The position numbers and the translations under genes are program-made. A model generated the notes under the pieces. It made no database searches, was not told the origin of the DNA, and saw only the letters and a program-made list of their open reading frames with translations. Shown piece by piece: positions 55,988-64,000 of a stretch of DNA of 64,000 bases. Each line of letters opens with the position of its first letter. Within the stretch, counting starts at the first letter, position 1. Location of the stretch: the NCBI GenBank assembly GCA_902606175.1, contig CACLEZ010000006.1, positions 28,316 to 92,315 on the forward strand. The letters are read 5' to 3'. Source of the stretch: an uncultured SAR86 cluster bacterium. Its GTDB lineage: Bacteria > Pseudomonadota > Gammaproteobacteria > Magnimaribacterales > Magnimaribacteraceae.

Positions 55988-56464
55988 ATGAAAAAGATTA
56001 TTCTCCTTGTATCTCTCATTTTTACAGATCAACTTAGTAAGTACCTTGTAGTAAAAAATTTCTCCATTGGAGAGAGCTTAAACTTGTTACCCATTTTAGA
56101 TATTTATTTAATATTAAATACTGGTATAGCCTTCAGTTTGTTTGATGATGGAGGAGACTTGGGGAGATGGATTCTAGTCACTTTAGTTTCATTTGTTTGT
56201 TTATATCTGGTTTATATTTTGGTTTTTGAAACTTTAAATAAATATGAATCCCTAGCATTATTATTCATACTATCAGGAGGGATTGGAAATTTAATAGATC
56301 GTAGCTTTAGAGGTCATGTAATTGATTTCATAAATTTCTACTACGAAAGCTACTCTTTCTATATTTTTAATTTTGCGGATTCATTTATAACAATTGGAGT
56401 AATAATTTATATTCTTGATATAGTAATTTCAAAACTTAGACCAAATGGAAATAAGACTAGCTAA
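55988..56464 (+). CDS. lspA: Lipoprotein signal peptidase LspA
   Basis: Inner-membrane aspartyl protease of 158 residues with four helices that cleaves prolipoproteins such as Pal, BamB and BamC of this window. Catalytic aspartates lie in GNLIDRSFRGHVIDFI and FNFADSFITIGV. The start DQLSKYLVVKNFSIGES is typical. The 3' end overlaps ispH by 20 bp. Confidence 0.95.
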   Translation: MKKIILLVSLIFTDQLSKYLVVKNFSIGESLNLLPILDIYLILNTGIAFSLFDDGGDLGRWILVTLVSFVCLYLVYILVFETLNKYESLALLFILSGGIGNLIDRSFRGHVIDFINFYYESYSFYIFNFADSFITIGVIIYILDIVISKLRPNGNKTS

Positions 56465-57380
56465 TACTCGTGGTTTCTGTGCAGGAGTAGACAGAGCCAT
56501 AGAGATCGTTAAAAAGGTTATCGAAATACATGGCGCCCCTGTATATGTAAAACATGAGGTAGTCCATAACAAAACTGTTGTTGAAGAATTGAAGAGTTTA
56601 GGTGCAATTTTTGTAGAAGATATTAAAGAGATACCAGAAGGGGAGGTTGTTGTTTACAGTGCTCATGGTATTTCTAAAGCTGTTGAATCTGAATCTGGAG
56701 TAAGAAAACTAGATGTTTTTGATGCGACATGTCCTTTGGTAAGTAAGGTACATGCTGAAGTTAATACATATGCAAAGATGGGATTTGATTGTTTACTAAT
56801 AGGTCATAAGAATCATCCCGAGGTTGAGGGAACAATGGGACAGTTTGATACATCATTTGGCGGAACAATTACCCTTATTGAAGACATATCAGATGCTAAA
56901 AAGCTAAATTTTAAAGATTCATCTCGTTTGGCATTTGTGACTCAGACTACTTTATCTGTAGATGATACAAAAGAAATAAAAGATTTTCTGATTGATAGAT
57001 TCCCAGATATCAAGGGTCCAAAGAAAGATGATATTTGTTATGCAACCCAAAATCGACAGGATGCAATTAAGCAATTGGCTCTTGAGTCGGATCTAGTGTT
57101 AGTTATTGGTTCTGAAAATAGTTCGAACTCCAATAGACTCAGAGAAATAGCTGAGCGATCAGGCGTAGAGGCTTATCTTATTGATACTATTGAAGATTTA
57201 CCTTTAGATTGCTTAAAAGGCAAATCTAAAATTGGCCTTACTTCAGGAGCTTCCGCTCCAGAACATCTTGTGTCAGAAGTTATTGATAAACTTACCTCAT
57301 GTTATGGCTTTAGTTTAGTAGGAAATAAAAAAAGAACCGATGAAGGAATATCTTTTAGATTACCTAAAGGCTTAAGATAA
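56445..57380 (+). CDS. ispH: 4-hydroxy-3-methylbut-2-enyl diphosphate reductase IspH
   Basis: Last enzyme of the MEP pathway, making IPP and DMAPP; 311 residues. The three cluster cysteines are in ANTRGFCAGVDRAI, FDATCPLVSKVH and DDICYATQNRQ; the conserved glutamate is in TQTTLSVDDTKEI region. ATG start inside lspA with a 20-bp overlap. Partner ispG is at 26.6 kb. Confidence 0.97.
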   Translation: MEIRLANTRGFCAGVDRAIEIVKKVIEIHGAPVYVKHEVVHNKTVVEELKSLGAIFVEDIKEIPEGEVVVYSAHGISKAVESESGVRKLDVFDATCPLVSKVHAEVNTYAKMGFDCLLIGHKNHPEVEGTMGQFDTSFGGTITLIEDISDAKKLNFKDSSRLAFVTQTTLSVDDTKEIKDFLIDRFPDIKGPKKDDICYATQNRQDAIKQLALESDLVLVIGSENSSNSNRLREIAERSGVEAYLIDTIEDLPLDCLKGKSKIGLTSGASAPEHLVSEVIDKLTSCYGFSLVGNKKRTDEGISFRLPKGLR

Positions 57381-57435
57381 GCTACTAGGAACTTTCTTGA
57401 ATACAAGATGCCTAAGAATTAAAGAGGTGAAGAAA

Positions 57436-57801
57436 ATGAAATTTATATATTTTTTGGGGACATTATTAATTGTAGTGCTCTCTTTCAAGGTTAGCACAGC
57501 TCCTGATATGTCAGGACAACTTAAAGAAATGGATATTGATAAAGATGGATCTATCAGTCTTGAAGAGTTTAATTCAATTACTTTAAATCGTTTTAGATTG
57601 ATTGATCTAGATAGCGATGGAACTCTTTCAAAAGAAGAGTTTCTTGCATCAAGCAATTTACGTTTTGGAGAAATGGATTTAAATTCTGATGGAATACTCA
57701 AAAGAAGAGAAATTAGAAAAAGTTTAAAGCAAGCTAGAAAAGATAAGAAGACTAATGACATTAGAGAAAAAAAACAACCAAAGCCTTTCATAAAACAGTA
57801 G
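57436..57801 (+). CDS. Exported EF-hand calcium-binding protein
   Basis: 121 residues from ATG 57436, chosen because AAGAGGTG lies upstream and a signal peptide follows (FIYFLGTLLIVVLSFKVSTA); the track's 57397 start is not supported. Three EF-hand loops are visible: DIDKDGSISLEEF, DLDSDGTLSKEEF and DLNSDGILKRREI, the third with a degenerate last position. The tail is Lys-rich. Probably a periplasmic Ca2+-binding protein; its partner is unknown. It lies between ispH and ampD, 10 bp before the latter. Confidence 0.82.
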   Translation: MKFIYFLGTLLIVVLSFKVSTAPDMSGQLKEMDIDKDGSISLEEFNSITLNRFRLIDLDSDGTLSKEEFLASSNLRFGEMDLNSDGILKRREIRKSLKQARKDKKTNDIREKKQPKPFIKQ

Positions 57802-57811
57802 AGGAGTTCCT

Positions 57812-58354
57812 TTGCAGATCGATCAATCATTTAATTTAAAAGAAGCGAAAATCTGCTTGTCTGAAAATTGCTCTGAGAGGAAGACAGAAGAAATTTCACT
57901 TCTTGTAATTCATAACATCAGCCTTCCTCCCGGTGAATATGGAGGAGGTTATATCGAAAAACTTTTTACTAATAACCTAGATCCAAATGACCATGCTTAT
58001 TTTAGTGAAATATATGATTTAAAGGTTTCTAGTCATCTTCTGATAGAGCGAGATGGATCACTAGTTCAGTTTGTACCATTTAATAAGAAAGCTTGGCATG
58101 CAGGTGTGTCATCATTTAAAGGTCGCGAAAATTGTAATGAATTTTCCATAGGAATTGAGCTTGAGGGTACAGATGACAATAAATACACAGAGGATCAGTA
58201 TCGGGCCTTAATAGACATAACTAAAGAATTGATGCTTGTTTTTCAAGATATAAAAAAAGAAAACATAGTTGGGCATTCTGATATTGCACCTGGCAGAAAG
58301 ACAGATCCTGGAAAGGCATTTGACTGGCATTATTACTTGTCTAACCTAGTGTAA
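57812..58354 (+). CDS. ampD: 1,6-anhydro-N-acetylmuramyl-L-alanine amidase AmpD
   Basis: Cytoplasmic zinc amidase of peptidoglycan recycling, 180 residues. Zinc ligands are in LVIHNISLPPGEYGG, KKAWHAGVSSFKGRENCN and the late histidine/aspartate of VGHSDIAPGRKTDPG; the catalytic glutamate is in FSIGIELEGTDD. TTG start after a GAGG ribosome binding site. An AmpG-like permease lies two genes downstream, fitting one recycling route. Confidence 0.94.
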   Translation: MQIDQSFNLKEAKICLSENCSERKTEEISLLVIHNISLPPGEYGGGYIEKLFTNNLDPNDHAYFSEIYDLKVSSHLLIERDGSLVQFVPFNKKAWHAGVSSFKGRENCNEFSIGIELEGTDDNKYTEDQYRALIDITKELMLVFQDIKKENIVGHSDIAPGRKTDPGKAFDWHYYLSNLV

Positions 58355-58458
58355 ATCTTTTTGGTAACTCACGAGAGTGTTACACTTCGATAGTTTGTTA
58401 ATTATTTTCATAATGTGATTGGCAGACTTTTACTAAAAGTAATTTGGAGGTAAGGATT

Positions 58459-58941
58459 ATGGCTTCTTTTGATATTAAATCTGAGCTTGATCATCATGAG
58501 GTTACTAATGCCGTAGATCAGGCTAATAGAATTTTACAAAATCGATTTGACTTTAAAGGTACTGGAGCTGAGTTTAGTATAAGTGAAAAACAAATAGATT
58601 TATCTGCCAATGAAGAATTCCAAATTCATCAAATGTCTCCTTTACTTAACGAATCTCTTGCTAAAAGAGGAATTGATCTAAAAAGCCTAAAACCAGGAGA
58701 AATTCAAGTTTCTGGAGGATCGGCCCAACAAACTATAGATTTGCAAGAAGGGATTGATAAAGAGCTAGCAAAAAAAATAACTGCTTTGGTTAAGCAATCA
58801 AAGTCAAAAACTCAAGCCTCTATTCAGGGAGATAGCATAAGGATTACTGGAAAAAAAAGAGATGAACTGCAAGCTATTATCCAGCTTATAAAAGATCAGA
58901 GTTATGATATTCCTTTGCAGTTTGTAAACTTCAGAGACTAA
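58459..58941 (+). CDS. yajQ: YajQ-family nucleotide-binding protein
   Basis: 160 residues from ATG 58459, preceded by GGAGGTAAGG; the track's 58444 start is less likely. MASFDIKSELDHHEVTNAVD is the standard start, with FDFKGTGAEFSISEKQIDL and the C-terminal SKTQASIQGDSIRITGKKRD. Two ferredoxin-like domains. Relatives bind nucleotides or cyclic di-GMP; the role is uncertain. A 104-bp gap upstream holds a weak hairpin but no clear terminator. Confidence 0.95.
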   Translation: MASFDIKSELDHHEVTNAVDQANRILQNRFDFKGTGAEFSISEKQIDLSANEEFQIHQMSPLLNESLAKRGIDLKSLKPGEIQVSGGSAQQTIDLQEGIDKELAKKITALVKQSKSKTQASIQGDSIRITGKKRDELQAIIQLIKDQSYDIPLQFVNFRD

Positions 58942-58949
58942 TTTTCTAA

Positions 58950-60188
58950 ATGTTAAAGAATTTTACCATAGGTAGCTTAGGCTTCTCGTCGGGCTTGCCT
59001 TACATTCTAATTTTTTCAACTTTGGGTGTTTGGTTGGCGGATATTGGTATTGACCTTTCACTGATAGGTTTTTTTGCATGGATAGTCTTAACATATTCCC
59101 TAAAGTTTCTATGGGCACCATTGGTAGATAATTTTTCGGTACCTTTTCTTAATAGACTTGGCTATAGAAAGAGTTGGATATTGTTATCACAAATATCTAT
59201 AGCGATTTGTCTTCTACTTCTTTCTATTGTTAACCCACTTGATAGTTTGCAGGTTTTTGCATTTATTGCCTTTCTAGTAGCCTTTTCTGGGTCGGTACAA
59301 GATATTGCCATTGATGCTTTTAGAATTGAGCTTGCTGATTTAAATCAGCAAGGCAACTTAGCAGCTAGTTATCAATTTGGTTACAGAATGGCGATTCTAA
59401 TTTCAAGCTCATTCGCATTAATCTTTGCTTCAGACTATGGTTGGACTTTAACTTATCAAGTAATGTCTCTTCTGATGTTGATCGGCATCATAGGTGTTTT
59501 GATTTGTCCTGAAGAAGTAAATGTTAATCTAAAAAGATTAACGCTACAGAATTCTATAGTCGAACCTTTAAAAGATTTTGTTAGACGATTTGGACTATAT
59601 TTTGCGTCCTTTCTTCTCATGATTGTTGCAACATATAGACTAACGGATATCGTTATGGGTCCTATGGCTAGTCCATTCTATTTAGAAAAGGGATATACGC
59701 TTAAGGAAATTGGTTATATCGTTAAAGTTGTTGCCGTGATTGCTTCGATAGTCGGATTTTTTTTAGGTGGCCTTTTAGTTAAAAGGCTAGGAGTAAAAGT
59801 GACACTTATTATCGGCGCTTTTCTTGTATTGATGACTAATCTATCTTTTTCGTTGGTAGCCGTACTTGAAAAGGACTTATATCTTCTTGGCTGGGTCGTT
59901 GGAGCGGATAGTTTGGCAGCTGGAGTCGTAGGCACAGCAAATATAACTTTTCTTACAAGCCTAGTTTCAAAAAAATACACGGCTGTTCAATATGCTCTTT
60001 TGACTTCCTTTATGATGTTACCAGGTAAATTATTTAGTGGTTTCTCAGGAATATTAGCGAATTTTTTTAAATATGAATTTGGTGAAGAAAATGGATGGAT
60101 GGCTTTTTTTATATTCACATCTTTTTTAACACTACCCAGTTTATTGTTGTTGTTTTATTACATTAAACGTAATAATCTCAATGATTAG
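58950..60188 (+). CDS. ampG: AmpG-like MFS permease (muropeptide importer)
   Basis: A 412-residue MFS permease with about 12 helices. The start, FTIGSLGFSSGLPYILIFST, and the loop SLKFLWAPLVDNFSVPFLNR resemble AmpG, as does FSGSVQDIAIDAFRIEL. AmpG imports GlcNAc-anhydroMurNAc peptides for recycling by AmpD, encoded just upstream. E. coli AmpG has two extra C-terminal helices, so a related acetyl-CoA/other transporter of the family is possible. The 3' end overlaps the VanZ-like gene by 8 bp. Confidence 0.8.
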   Translation: MLKNFTIGSLGFSSGLPYILIFSTLGVWLADIGIDLSLIGFFAWIVLTYSLKFLWAPLVDNFSVPFLNRLGYRKSWILLSQISIAICLLLLSIVNPLDSLQVFAFIAFLVAFSGSVQDIAIDAFRIELADLNQQGNLAASYQFGYRMAILISSSFALIFASDYGWTLTYQVMSLLMLIGIIGVLICPEEVNVNLKRLTLQNSIVEPLKDFVRRFGLYFASFLLMIVATYRLTDIVMGPMASPFYLEKGYTLKEIGYIVKVVAVIASIVGFFLGGLLVKRLGVKVTLIIGAFLVLMTNLSFSLVAVLEKDLYLLGWVVGADSLAAGVVGTANITFLTSLVSKKYTAVQYALLTSFMMLPGKLFSGFSGILANFFKYEFGEENGWMAFFIFTSFLTLPSLLLLFYYIKRNNLND

Positions 60189-60519
60189 AATATACAGACT
60201 TGTATTTCTGCTCTTAGTTTTATTTATAAGTTATGCCGCAGTTACCCCCATGGAAGGTGGTGCGTCTTTACCCTACATTGATAAGTTACTTCATTTTGTT
60301 GCATTTTTAATACTGACATTTTTTATGGACCTTTCTATAAAAAAACCTCTTTTACTGAGTAAAGCAGCATTAATTTTTCTTTTCTTATATGCGTTCTTAA
60401 TAGAATTAGTGCAATATTTTTTATCTTATAGATCTGCAGAGGTTTTCGATTTCATCTCGGATTTATTGGGAATACTTGTTTATTTATATTTCGCCCCAAA
60501 AATAAAATATAAGGCATAG
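60181..60519 (+). CDS. VanZ-like membrane protein
   Basis: A 112-residue protein with about four helices. The motif GGASLPYIDKLLHFVAFLIL and the later YRSAEVFDFISDLLGILVY match VanZ-like proteins of unknown function. ATG start overlapping the AmpG-like gene by 8 bp; fxsA follows after 3 bp. Confidence 0.83.
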   Translation: MIRIYRLVFLLLVLFISYAAVTPMEGGASLPYIDKLLHFVAFLILTFFMDLSIKKPLLLSKAALIFLFLYAFLIELVQYFLSYRSAEVFDFISDLLGILVYLYFAPKIKYKA

Positions 60520-60522
60520 GTA

Positions 60523-60945
60523 ATGAGATACTTTTTTTTATTTTTAATAATATTTCCTTTTATAGAAATTTATACCCTTATAGTTATCGGAGGAAGTATT
60601 GGTGCTTTCAACACCATGCTCTGGATCTTCTTTTCAGGAATAATGGGATTGTATTTATTGCGCAATCAAGGCTTAAGAACAATATTGGATATAAAATCCA
60701 AAAAATCTGTATTTGAACCAACTGCAAATAATTTTCTAAAGACAATTTTTACACCTATTGGTGGAGTTTTTATTTTAATTCCAGGTTTTATAACAGATTT
60801 TATCGGTATTCTGATTCTTTTACCTATAACTCGAATATTTATATTAGGGCTTATCTTCAGCTATCTAAGGCCTCTTGGGCAGGGAACTGTTAAAAATAAG
60901 TTTAATGAGGACTGGATAGAGGGTGAATATAGGAAAGATAAATAG
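60523..60945 (+). CDS. fxsA: FxsA-family membrane protein
   Basis: A 140-residue protein with about four helices. FPFIEIYTLIVIGGSIGAFN and GIMGLYLLRNQGLRT are the FxsA signatures; GGVFILIPGFITDFIGILIL follows. In E. coli FxsA affects F exclusion of phage T7, and fxsA often precedes groESL, as here. Its wider role is unknown. Confidence 0.9.
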   Translation: MRYFFLFLIIFPFIEIYTLIVIGGSIGAFNTMLWIFFSGIMGLYLLRNQGLRTILDIKSKKSVFEPTANNFLKTIFTPIGGVFILIPGFITDFIGILILLPITRIFILGLIFSYLRPLGQGTVKNKFNEDWIEGEYRKDK

Positions 60946-60953
60946 AAAAAAAA

Positions 60954-60980
60954 CTTGAAAAATCTTTGAACACCCCAACA
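60954..60980 (+). promoter_or_regulatory. Heat-shock (RpoH-type) promoter for groESL
   Basis: CTTGAAA (60954-60960), a 12-bp spacer and CCCCAACA (60973-60980) match the sigma32 pattern CTTGAAA...CCCCATNT. It lies 120 bp upstream of groES, immediately after fxsA, where E. coli has the same kind of promoter. No CIRCE element is visible in the 156-bp gap, so HrcA control is unlikely. Confidence 0.8.
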
Positions 60981-61018
60981 TATTCAGAGTGAGAGGTTAG
61001 GACTTATAAAATTCAGCA

Positions 61019-61046
61019 TTGACGTGTGCTTTCAACTGATTAGAAT
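61019..61046 (+). promoter_or_regulatory. Second, housekeeping promoter for groESL
   Basis: TTGACG, 16-bp spacer, TAGAAT: a reasonable sigma70 promoter between the heat-shock promoter and groES. It would give basal chaperonin expression. Transcription would start about 48 bp upstream of the groES ATG. Confidence 0.6.
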
Positions 61047-61101
61047 GACGATCCTTTCATAATAACAATTTAAATTTTTATTAAATTTTTGGAGAAACTA
61101 G

Positions 61102-61395
61102 ATGAAATTTAGACCACTAGCAGATCGTGTCCTAGTTAGACGCACTGATGAAGAGCAAACTACCGAAGGTGGGATTGTTCTACCTGGATCAGCAGCAGAA
61201 AAACCGTCACAAGGTGAAGTTATAGCTGTAGGGCCTGGAAAAACTTTAGATAACGGCGAATCACAAGCTGTTTCAGTGTCCGAGGGCGACTTAGTCGTGT
61301 TCGGTCAGTATGCCGGAAGTAATACGGTAAAGGTTGATGGGGATGAGCTTGTAATTCTTAATGAACAAGACATCCTTGGTGTTTTAGAAAATTAA
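61102..61395 (+). CDS. groES: Co-chaperonin GroES
   Basis: 97 residues, normal length. [20 protein letters not shown], the mobile loop [20 protein letters not shown] and the end ILGVLEN are canonical. It caps the GroEL ring. GGAGAAACTAG ribosome binding site. groEL starts 21 bp after its stop, with AGAGAGG upstream of its ATG. Confidence 0.98.
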   Translation: MKFRPLADRVLVRRTDEEQTTEGGIVLPGSAAEKPSQGEVIAVGPGKTLDNGESQAVSVSEGDLVVFGQYAGSNTVKVDGDELVILNEQDILGVLEN

Positions 61396-63069
<1,674 letters not shown>

Positions 63070-63073
63070 AGAA

Positions 63074-63094
63074 AAAGCCCTTCGGGGCTTTTTT
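63074..63094 (+). terminator. groESL terminator
   Basis: AAAGCCC-TTCG-GGGCTTT, a GC-rich stem with a stable UUCG tetraloop followed by further T residues, starting 5 bp after the groEL stop. The rest of the gap to the next gene has no other clear signal. Confidence 0.95.
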
Positions 63095-63164
63095 CTTGCC
63101 TGAAAGAAATAATTTATAAGTTCTAGCTAATTAGGTATCATTTACTTTTTATAAGGGAGGGATT

Positions 63165-63656
63165 ATGGACGAACTATTTAATATGTTATTCAGATTCGGT
63201 CACATACTGGTCGGAATAGCCTGGATTGGCCTTTTGTACTATTTTAATTTCGTACAAACAGAATACTTCAAAGAAGCTGAAGATGACGCAAGAAAGGACG
63301 CAGTTGCAAAATTAGCACCAAGAGCGCTTTGGTGGTTTAGGTGGGCAGCATTTCTAACTTTCTTAACGGGGTTAGCACTTTTGCATTATATTTCTGTAAA
63401 AATAACTCTCGAAATTATTCTAGGAGCAACGATGGGAACATTGATGATGCTCAATGTTTGGGGAATAATTTGGCCTAATCAGAAAATAGTAATTGGTATT
63501 AAAGAAGGAGATGCTGCAGTAGCCGGTCCTAAAGCAGCTTTAGCCTCTAGGACAAATACACTTTTTTCTGTTGGAATGCTTTATTTCATGGTCGCTTCTG
63601 CTCATTATCCAGCCTCCGGTCAGATTTTGCTTTCCCAAGCAGGTCGCTATATATAG
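63165..63656 (+). CDS. Urate_ox_N / PuuD-like membrane protein, stand-alone
   Basis: A 163-residue integral membrane protein with about four helices. GHILVGIAWIGLLYYFNFVQ, APRALWWFRWAAFLTFLTGL and MMLNVWGIIWPNQ are hallmarks of the membrane domain of bacterial urate hydroxylase PuuD (PF06181). The C-terminal cytochrome c part of full PuuD is absent. Stand-alone versions are common in marine bacteria as I recall, and no purine catabolic genes are nearby, so urate oxidation should not be assumed. AAGGGAGGG ribosome binding site. Confidence 0.75.
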   Translation: MDELFNMLFRFGHILVGIAWIGLLYYFNFVQTEYFKEAEDDARKDAVAKLAPRALWWFRWAAFLTFLTGLALLHYISVKITLEIILGATMGTLMMLNVWGIIWPNQKIVIGIKEGDAAVAGPKAALASRTNTLFSVGMLYFMVASAHYPASGQILLSQAGRYI

Positions 63657-63674
63657 AAAAACAAGACTAGTTTC

Positions 63675-63998
63675 TTATAAAGGAAATCTCAACATACTAG
63701 TAATCGGTTGAATAGAATCGTCCTTATCTAAAATAAAGTTTTGGGCTGTTAAAAGCAATGCACGCTCATGATCTCCCATGAACTTTGAAACGAAGTATTC
63801 TTCGGCCTCCTCTTCATCAGCTAAGCTCTCCAATTCTTCGTAAAGCGGGAGATAATGATTCTCAATAGATTTCTCCACATCTTTCATTAATTCCTTAAAG
63901 GGAATCTCTTTCAGTGAAAGTCCAATTTCAATACCTCGTTCGCGAGAAACTATCTCCTCTCCTATTGGCAGGTCTAGTTTGAGAAGCAAAGGTCTCAT
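63675..63998 (-). CDS. Hypothetical acidic helical protein, possibly cut by the window edge
   Basis: An ORF of 107 residues on the minus strand, opening with ATG two bases from the window end. Upstream sequence is unavailable, so the true start may lie outside. Acidic and helical (KDVEKSIENHYLPLYEELES, ADEEEAEEYFVSKF), no cysteine, no membrane segment. Not recognised. It converges with the Urate_ox_N-type gene with an 18-bp gap. Confidence 0.55.
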   Translation of the reverse strand: MRPLLLKLDLPIGEEIVSRERGIEIGLSLKEIPFKELMKDVEKSIENHYLPLYEELESLADEEEAEEYFVSKFMGDHERALLLTAQNFILDKDDSIQPITSMLRFPL

Positions 63999-64000
63999 AA

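Noticed and set aside
58360-58400. Hairpin-like GTAACTC...GAGTGTTAC after ampD considered as a terminator
   Set aside because: The stem is interrupted and there is no T-run; not called.
61047-61101. CIRCE element before groES
   Set aside because: No TTAGCACTC-N9-GAGTGCTAA inverted repeat is present in the gap.

Overview
The window reads as one continuous, very densely packed piece of a bacterial chromosome. It is AT-rich and almost every gap is under 200 bp. Gene families and gene order are gammaproteobacterial: aspS-yebC-x-ybgC-tolQRAB-pal-cpoB, dapA-bamC-purC, iscRSUA-fdx-iscX-ndk-rodZ-ispG-hisS-yfgM-bamB-der, sdhCDAB-sucCD, murJ-ribF-ileS-lspA-ispH and fxsA-groES-groEL. Low GC, overlapping genes, few regulators and no insertion sequences, phage blocks or CRISPR arrays suggest a streamlined marine gammaproteobacterium of the SAR86 kind. 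That placement is inference from style and synteny; there is no rRNA or other phylogenetic marker in the window.

Layout. 1-5.2 kb: thiolase tail, a prolyl-tRNA synthetase without its editing insertion, a cysteine-free FmdB-like protein, aspS, yebC, and a PDDEXK nuclease where ruvCAB usually sits. 4.8-9.4 kb: the Tol-Pal envelope system. 9.4-14.5 kb: tRNA-Lys, crcB, small conserved proteins, bepA, perM, bcp. 14.6-17.2 kb: dapA-bamC-purC. 17.2-22.1 kb: a minus-strand operon for a 2-oxoacid:ferredoxin oxidoreductase (korAB) led by an unusual fused FAD/Fe-S NAD(P) oxidoreductase. 22.1-25.3 kb: the divergent ISC iron-sulfur operon, separated from the korAB operon by a control region with a near-perfect Fur box and further palindromes. 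25.3-35.5 kb: ndk to der, then a secreted-type S9A peptidase and an MFS transporter. 35.6-41.8 kb: sdhCDAB, sucCD and a crotonase. 41.8-45.3 kb: an MDR reductase, tusA, a MATE pump and a hexapeptide acyltransferase. 45.4-49.2 kb: five tandem exported proteins of unknown function. 49.3-64 kb: desaturase, msrB, murJ, ribF, ileS, lspA, ispH, an EF-hand protein, ampD, yajQ, an AmpG-like permease, vanZ-like, fxsA, groESL, an Urate_ox_N-type membrane protein and an edge ORF.

How parts may work together. The TCA genes sdhCDAB and sucCD lie next to each other without sucAB. The same window holds korAB plus an oxidoreductase carrying both Fe-S relays and an NAD(P)/FAD module, so 2-oxoglutarate oxidation could run through KorAB with electrons passed to NAD(P)+; this is a hypothesis. 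Tol-Pal, Bam lipoproteins, BepA, MurJ, AmpD and AmpG-like genes cover envelope building and recycling.

The most novel items are: (1) the five-gene exported cluster, four members of which appear to be two-fold repeats with a C...C / C...C cysteine pattern; (2) the fusion of an integrase-type N-terminal domain (DUF6538-like) to the korAB-linked oxidoreductase; (3) the nuclease at the ruvCAB position; (4) the iron-type control region shared by the korAB and isc operons. All family names come from motif recognition by eye; no database search was run.
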